Shown piece by piece: positions 1 through 7,160 of a stretch of DNA of 20,030 nucleotides. The position numbers and the translations under genes are program-made. The stretch spans positions 1 to 20,030 of the forward strand of contig JAICKM010000026.1 of assembly GCA_025927935.1 (NCBI GenBank), in the 5' to 3' direction. Below the pieces are notes generated by a model. It saw only the letters and a program-made list of their open reading frames with translations, ran no database searches and was not told the origin of the DNA. Every line of letters starts with the position of its first letter. Position 1 is the stretch's first letter. This DNA comes from Chloroflexia bacterium. Its GTDB lineage: Bacteria > Chloroflexota > Chloroflexia > QHBQ01 > JADMIH01.

Positions 1-693
1 GACCCGGCTGCGCGGCAGCGCGGCGTGGAGCAGGGCCGCCGCCTCGTGCGCGAAGGGGGGGCTGTCACCGCCGGTCATCAGCAGCGTGGGCGCCTGGATG
101 CCGGCGCAACGGGCGGGATCGAAGTGATATGCCTGCACGGCGCGCAACTCGCGCGGGAGCAGGTGGGCCATGGTCAGCCGGGCGGGCCAGGTGGGCAGTG
201 TGCGCAGTTGGGCCAGTTCGGCGGGGGGCGTGCGCACCGCGTCCACGAGAAAGGTGGTCGCCGCGCCCTCGCGGTCGCCCCCGGCCAGCAGCGCCTCCAG
301 GCGCGGCACCAGGCTCGGCGGCAACGTGGGACCGGCGGTGATCCAGGGTTCGTAGAGCACCAGGGCGCGCAGCGGCGCCCCGGCCATGGCCGCTTCCAGC
401 GCCGTGATGCCGCCGTAGGAGTGGCCGAGCAGATCCACCGGTTCGTCCGCCGCCGCGACCACTGCCAGCACATCCTCCGCCTCGCGGGCCAGGGCATAAT
501 CCGGCGCGTCGCCGCTGGCGCCCCGGCCCCGCCGCTCCAGCGCCAGCACCATGCGCCGCGCGGCCAGGGCGGGCAACACCGGCGCCCAGCGCGTGTGGTC
601 GGCGGACATGCCATGCACCAGCACCAGCGGCGGACCCGCGCCGCTGCGGGCATAGGCGATGGGCGTGCCGTCGGCGGAAAGGGCGTGTTCCAT
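1..693 (-). CDS. alpha/beta-fold hydrolase (C-terminus outside window)
   Basis: This reading frame is open from an ATG at 693 (reverse strand) to the window edge, giving 231 codons without a stop. The start is supported by GGAG about 7 nt upstream. The fold is read from an HG oxyanion-hole motif (HGMS, residues 27-30), a nucleophile elbow GHSYGG with Ser92, a short cap-like region (about 120-190) and a likely catalytic acid at Asp210 in MTGGDSPP. The catalytic His would lie beyond the window. These features place it among soluble alpha/beta hydrolases of the haloperoxidase/esterase type; the substrate cannot be told. It is divergent from the WDGxxW gene at 908. Longer open frames on both strands here (for example 25-735 plus and 65-757 minus) are GC-driven shadows with Arg/Gly/Ala-rich, motif-free translations. 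Confidence 0.85.
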   Translation of the reverse strand, partial: MEHALSADGTPIAYARSGAGPPLVLVHGMSADHTRWAPVLPALAARRMVLALERRGRGASGDAPDYALAREAEDVLAVVAAADEPVDLLGHSYGGITALEAAMAGAPLRALVLYEPWITAGPTLPPSLVPRLEALLAGGDREGAATTFLVDAVRTPPAELAQLRTLPTWPARLTMAHLLPRELRAVQAYHFDPARCAGIQAPTLLMTGGDSPPFAHEAAALLHAALPRSRV

Positions 694-728
694 GACGTCT
701 CCTTTTCCAGGGTGTCAGATCGTCGCTT

Positions 729-757
729 ATTGTAGCGCATCTACCGGCGCCCGGCAA
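729..757 (-). promoter_or_regulatory. sigma-70-type promoter for the alpha/beta hydrolase gene
   Basis: Read on the minus strand, TTGCCG (752-757) is followed after exactly 17 nt by TACAAT (729-734). The -35 matches 4 of 6 consensus positions and the -10 matches 5 of 6. It lies about 35 nt upstream of the hydrolase start codon at 693. Prediction by eye only. Confidence 0.5.
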
Positions 758-788
758 CTACGCACCTAGCCCCGGAAAGCCGAGTGCA

Positions 789-817
789 TTGCAGAAACCA
801 GGGCGGTCTGCTACATT
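789..817 (+). promoter_or_regulatory. sigma-70-type promoter for the WDGxxW-repeat gene
   Basis: TTGCAG (789-794) and TACATT (812-817) are separated by 17 nt, and a TGC triplet directly precedes the -10 (extended -10). Expected transcription start is near 824, giving a leader of about 84 nt to the ATG at 908. It faces away from the minus-strand promoter at 729-757, so the two genes share a divergent control region. Confidence 0.5.
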
Positions 818-907
818 AGTCGTGCGCATACAGGCGAAAGGATTCATCCCGCAGTCTCTTTCCCCATGCCTTCCGGCACGAAGCATATGCTATCGAGAGG
901 ACCAAAA

Positions 908-2131
908 ATGCGTAGGCACCGCAAGCTCCTGTTCGGTATCGTGCTCCTGCTCATCTTGGTGTGTGTGGGAGTCGCAGGGTGGTTCGCTCCCTATACCCCT
1001 GCGGTGGTCGCGTTAGCTCGCTCCGGTCCGGCGATCCCGGCCGCCCAGGGCGGTTGCTGGATGGTCTTTACCTGGCCGGCAACGGGGTTTGCCACCGTAC
1101 ACTGGCAGGATCTAACGGCCCTACCGTCCGGAGAGGTCTGGCTAGCAGGCGAGGTGCCCTTTGCAGGCATAGACCGAGCTGTGGTCGATCACTGGGATGG
1201 CCAGCAGTGGATCCGAGAATTCCTGTCTCCGGCAGCCGATAGCCGGTTCACGCAGGTTGTGGCCTCCACACCCCACAACATCTGGGTCGCGGGGACGACA
1301 GGCACCCAGCCCACGGTCGGCGTCTTTTTCCATTGGGACGGCAGCCACTGGCAGCAACTGCCGGAGCTTCCTTGGCACCTGATCAACTACCACCAAGTAT
1401 CATTAGGGGCCAGTCTCTTGGCCGCTATCATCCCGCTTCCAACGGGAGGATTACGGGTCGTGGGCACCGATCAAACGGGTCCCCACGGGAGTAATCCGCG
1501 CAATTGGAGCGTCCTCTGGGATGGAAATCAGTGGGTTGAGGAACCAGACCTCACAGGAACCCAACTGACGGCTGTCATCACGCATGGTCCGGATGATGTT
1601 TGGGCAGCAGGCGAAACGTCCACGCTCCTCCACTGGGATGGCACAACGTGGCAGCCTATCTCGCCTATGCCAACGCTGGCGAACGCTATGGATCTTGACT
1701 ATAACACCGCTGCGATTGGATCCGCTGGCGATCTTTGGATCGCCGGGAACCTCCGCCGGACCCAACCAGGGATACCGCAGACGGTGGTCGCGCGATGGGA
1801 CGGATCACGCTGGCAGCAGATAGCCCCGCCCCTGGCTACGGAGATCCGGGATCTGGCGGTTCTGTCGCCAGGCTTATGGGCTGTTGGGATCGAGGATAGC
1901 AATACGGGGAGCGATCATCTGTGGGCCGGGCATTGGACGGGGCGCGCTTGGGAGAGTCTGCCGCTTCCCGTCCACGGTGAGCGAAGCGCGTTGAATCGGA
2001 TGGTCGTGGGTGCGGCGGGCGAGCGGTGGCTGCTGGGCAATCAGAACATCGGAGCCGACCACAGCACCCCTGGCGAGAGCATGCTGTTACGGTATACTGA
2101 GGCGGCTTGCCCAGCGGCACCCGCCAGGTAG
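908..2131 (+). CDS. membrane-anchored WDGxxW-repeat beta-propeller-like protein
   Basis: This 407-residue protein has a positively charged N-terminus (MRRHRK) followed by one hydrophobic segment (residues 7-25), then a large extracytoplasmic domain. The domain contains six units, each pairing a strand of the form (D/N)xWxxG (VWLAGE, IWVAGT, VWAAGE, LWIAGN, LWAVGI, RWLLGN) with a WDG-x-x-W or WTG-x-x-W motif (around residues 97, 143, 204, 243, 298, 343). This periodicity is what a six- or seven-bladed propeller of the Kelch/YCF48 kind would show, and such proteins are frequent in Chloroflexota. I chose ATG 908, not the in-frame ATG at 866, because GAGAGGA lies 8 nt upstream of 908 and nothing resembling a ribosome site precedes 866. 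The gene is visibly less GC-rich than its neighbours. Function unknown; a binding or scaffold role outside the membrane is the most that can be inferred. Confidence 0.8.
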   Translation: MRRHRKLLFGIVLLLILVCVGVAGWFAPYTPAVVALARSGPAIPAAQGGCWMVFTWPATGFATVHWQDLTALPSGEVWLAGEVPFAGIDRAVVDHWDGQQWIREFLSPAADSRFTQVVASTPHNIWVAGTTGTQPTVGVFFHWDGSHWQQLPELPWHLINYHQVSLGASLLAAIIPLPTGGLRVVGTDQTGPHGSNPRNWSVLWDGNQWVEEPDLTGTQLTAVITHGPDDVWAAGETSTLLHWDGTTWQPISPMPTLANAMDLDYNTAAIGSAGDLWIAGNLRRTQPGIPQTVVARWDGSRWQQIAPPLATEIRDLAVLSPGLWAVGIEDSNTGSDHLWAGHWTGRAWESLPLPVHGERSALNRMVVGAAGERWLLGNQNIGADHSTPGESMLLRYTEAACPAAPAR

Positions 2132-2134
2132 GAT

Positions 2135-2163
2135 CACATAACCGGGGCGAATCGTGCTATAAT
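2135..2163 (+). promoter_or_regulatory. promoter with perfect extended -10 upstream of the DJ-1/PfpI gene
   Basis: TATAAT at 2158-2163 is a perfect -10 and is preceded by TGC (2155-2157), making an extended -10. No good -35 is present (the 2135-2140 hexamer is poor), which is normal for extended -10 promoters. The predicted start near 2170 leaves a leader of about 95 nt before the gene at 2264. Confidence 0.6.
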
Positions 2164-2263
2164 AGCGCCAGTAACGCGCCGCCCGCCGCGCCGGCCCACC
2201 CCGATCTACTCCCGATGGCAGCGGTCGCCACTGGATAGCGGACATCTTTACCCAAGGAGGCGG

Positions 2264-2842
2264 ATGATGGAGAAGCGAATCCTGATTGTCACCGGCGACG
2301 CGGGCGAGAGCTATGAAGCGCTCTACGCCACCCACCGTATGCGCGAGGCGGGCTACAAGCCCGACGTGGCCGCGCCCAGCAAGCGGCGGCTCCACCTGGT
2401 GATCCACGACTTCGAGCCAGGCTGGGATACCTATGTCGAGCGCCCCGGCTACGGCCTCGAATCCGACCTGACCTTTGAGGATGTGCGGGTGGACGACTAC
2501 GAGGCGGTGCTGGTGCTGGGCGGGCGCGCCCCGGAATATCTGCGCAACAACGCCCGCCTGGTCGGCATCATCCAGGAGTTCCGCGCCCGCGACAAGTGGA
2601 TCTTCGCCATCTGCCACGGCGTGCAGGTGCTGATCACCGCCGGGCTGGCGCAGGGCAACTGCCTCACCGGCTACGAGCATGTCCGCTACGAGATCGAGTC
2701 GAACGGCGGCACCTACGGCACCGAGCAGGCTGTGCGCGACGGTAAGATCGTCACCGGCCAGACCTGGCAGTCGCACCCCGAATTCTACCGCGAAGTGTTC
2801 GCCTGCCTGGAATCCCCCGCCCTGGCCGGCGCCGCCCGCTAA
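2264..2842 (+). CDS. DJ-1/PfpI family protein (class I glutamine amidotransferase-like)
   Basis: A 192-residue protein of typical length for the DJ-1/PfpI family, whose members act as glyoxalase III/deglycase, protease- or chaperone-like stress proteins. The nucleophile elbow AICHGVQVL carries the invariant Cys117 and His118. LVLGGRAPEYLR (about 84-94) matches the family's GG(R)xPexLR strand-loop, and the acidic residue that activates the Cys is probably Glu15 in GDAGES. AGGAGG (2255-2260) lies 3 nt before ATG 2264 and 6 nt before the next ATG at 2267, so the true start may be 2267 (191 residues). It is monocistronic: its own promoter lies upstream and a strong terminator follows. Which of the family's activities it has cannot be read from the sequence. 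Confidence 0.88.
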   Translation: MMEKRILIVTGDAGESYEALYATHRMREAGYKPDVAAPSKRRLHLVIHDFEPGWDTYVERPGYGLESDLTFEDVRVDDYEAVLVLGGRAPEYLRNNARLVGIIQEFRARDKWIFAICHGVQVLITAGLAQGNCLTGYEHVRYEIESNGGTYGTEQAVRDGKIVTGQTWQSHPEFYREVFACLESPALAGAAR

Positions 2843-2871
2843 AGCGCGTATCCCGGCAACCGGCATCAAGC

Positions 2872-2906
2872 GCCCTCGGTCCGTACGGGCCGGGGGCATT
2901 TTGTTT
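2872..2906 (+). terminator. intrinsic terminator after the DJ-1/PfpI gene
   Basis: An 11-bp stem (2872-2882 with 2887-2897, including two G-U pairs) closes a GTAC tetraloop and is followed by ATTTTGTTT (2898-2906). It lies 30 nt after the stop codon and ends just upstream of the sigma-54-like element for the P450 gene. Confidence 0.85.
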
Positions 2907-2917
2907 AGGCCGGTTAC

Positions 2918-2933
2918 TGGCATAGGGCTTGCT
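2918..2933 (+). promoter_or_regulatory. sigma-54 (-24/-12) promoter candidate for the P450-reductase gene
   Basis: TGGCATAGGGCTTGCT matches the sigma-54 consensus TGGCAYR-N4-TTGCW at every defined position, with the invariant GG and GC exactly 10 nt apart. Predicted start near 2944, about 48 nt before the ATG at 2992. It sits directly after the terminator of the preceding gene. A near-copy precedes the PRC-barrel gene at 6275. No -35/-10 pair of comparable quality is visible here. Confidence 0.7.
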
Positions 2934-2991
2934 GCGCTCCCTATCGGAACCGGCGGCGGCCCCTCACGCCGGACGCGAAGGAGAACCCACG

Positions 2992-5900
2992 ATGACTATG
3001 ACCCAACCTCCCGGCGCCACCGTGCCGATCCCCTACCCACCCCGGCGCCTGCTGCTGGGCAACCTGCCCGATGTGGCGAATGATAAGCCGCTGCAAAGCG
3101 AGATGGACCTGGCCCGCCGCTACGGCCCGATCTTCGAGTTGGAGATCCTCAACCGCCACATGGTCATTTTGTCCAGCCAGGCGCTGGTTAACGAAGTGTG
3201 TGACGAGACACGCTTCGACAAGCAGGTCTGGTCGCCGCTGCAACATGTGCGCGCCTTTACCGGCGACGGCCTGTTTACCGCCTGGACCCAGGAGCCCAAC
3301 TGGCGCAAGGCGCACAACATCCTGCTGCCCAACTTCAGCACCCGCGCCATGCAGGGCTATATGCCGCAGATGATCGACATCGCCCGGCAACTGATGGACA
3401 AATGGGCGCGGCTCAATCCGGATGATGAAATCGACGTGCCCGCCGATATGACCCGCCTGACTCTCGACACCATCGGCCTGTGCGGGTTCAACTATCGCTT
3501 CAATTCCTTCTACCGCGAGGAAGCGCACCCGTTTATCGTCGCCATCGTGCGCGCGCTGGGCGAGGCGCTCGAACAGGGCCGCCGCCTGCCGGTGCAGGAG
3601 CGCCTGATGGTGCTCCACCGCCGCCAGTTCCAGGAAGACATCTCCACCATGAACCGGCTCGTGGACCAGATCATCCGCGAGCGGCGGAGCACGCAGGCGC
3701 CCGCCGACAAGCCGAGCGATCTGCTGGGCTACATGCTGGCCGGCAAGGACAAGGAGACCGGCCAGGGGCTGGACGATCTCAACATCCGCTACCAGATCAT
3801 CACCTTCCTGATCGCCGGGCACGAGACCACCAGCGGCCTGCTGTCCTTTGCCATCTACTACCTGCTGAACCATCGCGACGTGCTGGAGAAGGCGTATGCC
3901 GAAGTGGACCGTGTGCTTGGCACCAACTTGGACGTGATGCCCGCCTACGCGCAGGTTCACCAACTCGCCTACCTGCGCCAGATCCTCAACGAGGCGTTGC
4001 GGCTGTGGCCGACCGCGCCCGCCTTCGCCCTCTATCCCTACCAGCCGACCGTCATCGGCGGCAAGTACGCCATCGATAAGACGCAGACCATCCAGGTGCT
4101 GATCCCGATGCTGCACCGCGACAAGACCGTCTGGGGCGCCGACGCCGAGGAGTTCAACCCCGACCACTTCAGCCCGGAGCGCGAACAGGCCCTGCCGCCG
4201 AACGCCTTCAAGCCTTTCGGCAACGGCCAGCGCGCCTGCATTGGCCGCCAGTTCGCCATGCAAGAGGCGATGCTGGTGCTGGGCATGCTGTTGCAGCGCT
4301 TCGAGTTCATTGACCACACCAACTATCAACTCGACGTGAAAGAGACGTTGACGCTCAAGCCCGCGCACTTCCACATCAAGATCCGCCCGCGTCCCGCCAC
4401 GGTCGCCGCGCCCGCCGGCGTGCAAGTGCTGCCGGCTGCGCCCGCCGCCGAACCCGAACCGCCGCCTGCCGGAGCCGCCGCGCTGCACAACACACCGCTA
4501 CTGGTGCTGTACGGCTCGAACCTGGGCACCGCCGAAGACCTCGCCCGCCAGATCGCCGAGGACGGCGCGCAACGCGGCTTCCGCACTGTCGTCGCGCCGC
4601 TGGACGACTACGCGGGCAAACTGCCCACCGAAGGCGCCCTGACCGTCGTCACCTCGTCGTACAACGGCACGCCGCCCGACAACGCGGGCCGCTTCTACGA
4701 CTGGCTGAAAAGCGGCACCCTGGCGCCCGCCGCCCTGGCCGGTGTGCATTATACGGTGTTCGGCTGCGGCAACCGCGATTGGGCGGCGACCTACCAGGCC
4801 ATCCCCACCTTCATCGACGCCGAATTGGCCGCGCATGGGGCCGAGCGCATCCACCCGCGTGGCGAGGGCGACGCTCGCGATGACTTCGACGGCCAGTTCC
4901 GTGCCTGGTACGGTCCACTGTGGAGCGACGTGGCGACCGCGCTGCAACTCGCCACCTCGGAGGCGCCGGAGGCGGCGCAAAGCCACCGCTACGAGGTCGA
5001 GGTGGTGACGGAGGAAGCCGCCGCGCCGCTGGCCGCCGCCTATGGCGCCGTGCCGATGACGGTGTTAGAGAACCGCGAGTTGCAGCAGGGCGAAGGCGCG
5101 AATCCGCCGGAGCGCTCGACGCGCCACATCGCCGTCGCCCTGCCGGAGGGCGTGACCTACCAGACGGGCGACTATCTCGGCGTGCTGCCGCGCAACGGCG
5201 CCGCGCTGGTGCGCCGCGTGGCCGAGCACTTCAAGCTGCGCGAAGACGCCTTGATCCGCATCCGCAGCAACGCCGCCGCCCGATCGTCCCTGCCGGTGGA
5301 CCAACCCGTCGCCGTGGGCGCGCTGCTGCGCGACTACGTGGAGTTGCAGGATGTGGCGACCCGGTCGCAGATCGCCGTGCTCGCCGCCTACAACCCCTGC
5401 CCGCCGGAGCAGCAGCAACTGCTGGCGCTGTCGAGCGACGACCCGGCCAACGTGGGCCGCTATCGGGATAGCATCCTGGCCGGGCGCGTCTCGGTGATCG
5501 ATCTGCTGGAGACGTTCCCGGCCACCGAACTGCCCTTCAACATCTACCTGGAATTGTTGACACCGCTGCGCCCGCGCTTCTACTCGATGTCGGCCTCGCC
5601 GCTGGTGGACCCGCGCGCCACGAGCGTGACGGTGGCGCAGGTCAGCGGGCCGGCACGCTCCGGTCACGGCGAGTACCACGGCGTCTGCTCATCGTACCTG
5701 GCCGAGCAGCCGGCGGGCGGGCACGTCATGGCCTTCGTGCGCCAGCCCAACACGCCGTTCCGCATGCCCGCCAATCCGCAGACGCCGCTGATCATGGTCG
5801 GCCCCGGCACCGGGCTGGCGCCCTTCCGCGGCTTCCTGCAGGAGCGGGCCGCGCTGCGAGCGCAGGGTCGCGAGTTGGGACCGGCCATCCTGTTCTTCGG

Positions 5901-6243
5901 CTGCCGCAACCCCGCCGTGGACTTCATCTACCGCGACGAACTGGAAGCCTGGCAGCAGCAAGGGATCACCGATCTGGCCGTCGCCTTCTCGCGCGTGCCG
6001 GGCTGGCCCCGGGAGTATGTGCAGGACAAGATCAAGGAGCGCGCCGACGACGTGTGGCGGCTGCTGGAGGCGGACGGCGCGATCTACATCTGCGGGGACG
6101 CCAGCAAGATGGCGCCGGACGTGCGCCGCGCTTTCGCGACGATCTACATGAGCAAGACCGGCGCCGACGAACCCGCTGCCGAGGCGTGGCTCAACGATCT
6201 GGCCGCCGCGGGCCGCTACATCGCCGATGTCTGGGCCGGGTAA
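2992..6243 (+). CDS. self-sufficient cytochrome P450/NADPH-P450 reductase, CYP102 (P450-BM3) type
   Basis: This 1083-residue single polypeptide is colinear with Bacillus P450-BM3 (about 1049 residues), which hydroxylates medium- and long-chain fatty acids with NADPH and O2. In the heme domain the I-helix AGHETT is at 275-280, ExxR is at 334-337 (EALR), and the heme loop [10 protein letters not shown] has Cys416 as axial ligand. F95 matches BM3 Phe87. BM3 Arg47 is kept (NRHM) but BM3 Tyr51 is replaced by Ile. A Pro/Ala-rich linker (about 475-500) leads to an FMN domain ([11 protein letters not shown] near 505) and then to a FAD/NADPH domain with RFYSMS (about 862), GPGTG (937-941), YICGD and the C-terminal DVWAG with the FAD-stacking Trp. 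ATG 2992 is chosen because AAGGAG lies 8 nt upstream; an in-frame TTG at 2929 overlaps the promoter. All catalytic motifs are intact. The fatty-acid substrate is inferred from the family. Confidence 0.96.
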   Translation: MTMTQPPGATVPIPYPPRRLLLGNLPDVANDKPLQSEMDLARRYGPIFELEILNRHMVILSSQALVNEVCDETRFDKQVWSPLQHVRAFTGDGLFTAWTQEPNWRKAHNILLPNFSTRAMQGYMPQMIDIARQLMDKWARLNPDDEIDVPADMTRLTLDTIGLCGFNYRFNSFYREEAHPFIVAIVRALGEALEQGRRLPVQERLMVLHRRQFQEDISTMNRLVDQIIRERRSTQAPADKPSDLLGYMLAGKDKETGQGLDDLNIRYQIITFLIAGHETTSGLLSFAIYYLLNHRDVLEKAYAEVDRVLGTNLDVMPAYAQVHQLAYLRQILNEALRLWPTAPAFALYPYQPTVIGGKYAIDKTQTIQVLIPMLHRDKTVWGADAEEFNPDHFSPEREQALPPNAFKPFGNGQRACIGRQFAMQEAMLVLGMLLQRFEFIDHTNYQLDVKETLTLKPAHFHIKIRPRPATVAAPAGVQVLPAAPAAEPEPPPAGAAALHNTPLLVLYGSNLGTAEDLARQIAEDGAQRGFRTVVAPLDDYAGKLPTEGALTVVTSSYNGTPPDNAGRFYDWLKSGTLAPAALAGVHYTVFGCGNRDWAATYQAIPTFIDAELAAHGAERIHPRGEGDARDDFDGQFRAWYGPLWSDVATALQLATSEAPEAAQSHRYEVEVVTEEAAAPLAAAYGAVPMTVLENRELQQGEGANPPERSTRHIAVALPEGVTYQTGDYLGVLPRNGAALVRRVAEHFKLREDALIRIRSNAAARSSLPVDQPVAVGALLRDYVELQDVATRSQIAVLAAYNPCPPEQQQLLALSSDDPANVGRYRDSILAGRVSVIDLLETFPATELPFNIYLELLTPLRPRFYSMSASPLVDPRATSVTVAQVSGPARSGHGEYHGVCSSYLAEQPAGGHVMAFVRQPNTPFRMPANPQTPLIMVGPGTGLAPFRGFLQERAALRAQGRELGPAILFFGCRNPAVDFIYRDELEAWQQQGITDLAVAFSRVPGWPREYVQDKIKERADDVWRLLEADGAIYICGDASKMAPDVRRAFATIYMSKTGADEPAAEAWLNDLAAAGRYIADVWAG

Positions 6244-6274
6244 CGCGGGCGCAGTAAAGACGGCAACCGGGCAC

Positions 6275-6290
6275 TGGCATAAGGTTTGCT
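6275..6290 (+). promoter_or_regulatory. sigma-54 (-24/-12) promoter candidate for the PRC-barrel gene
   Basis: TGGCATAAGGTTTGCT again matches TGGCAYR-N4-TTGCW fully, with 10 nt between GG and GC. Over 24 nt (from CCGG through TTGCT) it is identical at 20 positions to the element at 2910-2933. The expected start is near 6301, giving a leader of about 89 nt that contains a strong hairpin (6326-6370). Confidence 0.7.
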
Positions 6291-6325
6291 TCCCTTGCTG
6301 TCCAGACATTACGAACGATATTCAG

Positions 6326-6370
6326 GGCCACGGGGCCGGGGCCAGACTGCCGGCCGTCCGCCCCGTGGCC
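6326..6370 (+). promoter_or_regulatory. hairpin in the 5' leader of the PRC-barrel gene
   Basis: GGCCACGGGGC (6326-6336) and GCCCCGTGGCC (6360-6370) are a perfect 11-bp inverted repeat around a 23-nt GC-rich loop. It lies between the predicted start near 6301 and the ribosome site GGAGG (6380-6384). There is no T-run after it, so it is not an intrinsic terminator. It could stabilise the mRNA, tune translation or bind protein. Confidence 0.5.
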
Positions 6371-6389
6371 GGGAACGACGGAGGACAGC

Positions 6390-6947
6390 ATGAGCAATCT
6401 AACAGTTGCCGACCTGAAGGATCGCGCCGTGGTCAGCATCGGCCAGGCGGAAAAGATCGGCCGAGTCGAAGACGTGATCCTGGACCTGGCCGAAGGCCGG
6501 GTGGCCGGCTTCCATGTGCGTACCGGTCTGCTGGGGGGCGGCAAAATCCTCTCCGCCCGCGACATCCATGAAATCGGCGCCGACGCCATCACCGTGGCCG
6601 ACCGCGCTGCGCTCGAAGGCCACTCGCCCGACAAGCCGGCGCTGGACAGCTTGCCGACCAGCGCCGGCCTGATTGGCGCGAAAGTGGTCAGCGATCAGGG
6701 CACCTTGCTGGGCACACTGGCGAATATCGCGCTCGACCCGGCGGGGCTGCGTATCCTGTGCTACGAGTTAAGCGGCAACCTGTGGGACCAACTCCGCCAC
6801 GAGGAGCGCACCTTTGACCCGGCCCCCGGCATCCGCTTCGGCAAGGACCTGATCATCGTGCCCGACACGCTCGCCGCCGAGTTGAACCGCCGCGGCGGGC
6901 AGGCGCCTCCGCCCCCGCCGGCCATCAGCACCACGCCGCCCGTGTAA
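6390..6947 (+). CDS. two-domain PRC-barrel protein
   Basis: A 185-residue protein made of two PRC-barrel-like beta domains. The first (about 4-75) includes VSIGQAEKIGRVEDVILD and a turn with AGFHVRTG. The second (about 85-165) includes GAKVVSDQGTLLGTLANIALD. A short Pro-rich tail (PPPPPAISTTPPV) ends the protein. PRC barrels occur in the photosynthetic reaction centre H subunit, in RimM and in many small stress or membrane-associated proteins of unknown role, where they bind partners. There are no signal peptide or membrane segments. GGAGG lies 5 nt before the ATG. It follows the P450 gene by 146 nt but has its own promoter candidate of the same type, so the two may be co-regulated. A strong terminator follows. 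The cellular role is unknown. Confidence 0.82.
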   Translation: MSNLTVADLKDRAVVSIGQAEKIGRVEDVILDLAEGRVAGFHVRTGLLGGGKILSARDIHEIGADAITVADRAALEGHSPDKPALDSLPTSAGLIGAKVVSDQGTLLGTLANIALDPAGLRILCYELSGNLWDQLRHEERTFDPAPGIRFGKDLIIVPDTLAAELNRRGGQAPPPPPAISTTPPV

Positions 6948-6968
6948 GTGGCCGGCGTGCGAGAACCG

Positions 6969-7001
6969 GCGCCCGGACATAAAGCCGTCCGGGCGCTTTT
7001 T
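6969..7001 (+). terminator. intrinsic terminator after the PRC-barrel gene
   Basis: A perfect 10-bp stem, GCGCCCGGAC (6969-6978) with GTCCGGGCGC (6987-6996), has an 8-nt loop and is followed by TTTTT (6997-7001). It lies 21 nt after the stop codon. Confidence 0.88.
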
Positions 7002-7076
7002 CCGTATGCTTTGATACAGCGGCAACGACGCTGCTCCTGATCCTTCCTCGCGTCTTCCACAACGATAACGGCCCAC

Positions 7077-7100
7077 CGCCCCGGCCTGGATACCGGGGCG
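7077..7100. repeat. inverted repeat upstream of the MFS exporter gene
   Basis: CGCCCCGG (7077-7084) and CCGGGGCG (7093-7100) form a perfect 8-bp inverted repeat with an 8-nt spacer. Its place 60-80 nt before the GTG start would suit an operator, or a hairpin if transcribed. No T-run follows. Chance is not excluded at this GC content. Confidence 0.3.
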
Positions 7101-7120
7101 CTCTATGCGTTGCGCGGCGC

Positions 7121-7136
7121 GGGGATGCCTATTGCA
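7121..7136 (+). promoter_or_regulatory. weaker sigma-54-like element upstream of the MFS exporter gene
   Basis: GGGGATGCCTATTGCA has GG and GC 10 nt apart and a perfect TTGCA -12 box, but only 5 of 7 positions of the -24 box (TGGCAYR) match. The start predicted from it (near 7147) would leave only about 14 nt before GTG 7161, which is short. No better sigma-70 promoter was found. Confidence 0.3.
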
Positions 7137-7160
7137 TCTACAGGTTTGAGGAATAGAACG

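Noticed and set aside
2929..2991. TTG-initiated longer start for the P450 gene
   Set aside because: It overlaps the -12 box of the promoter and precedes the predicted transcription start, while ATG 2992 has AAGGAG 8 nt upstream.
2941..4488. Long open frame antisense to the P450 domain
   Set aside because: Its translation is low-complexity (Gly, Gln, His, Val-rich) with no recognisable motif, and it lies wholly opposite a gene with every CYP102 signature. It is an expected product of GC-rich codon bias.
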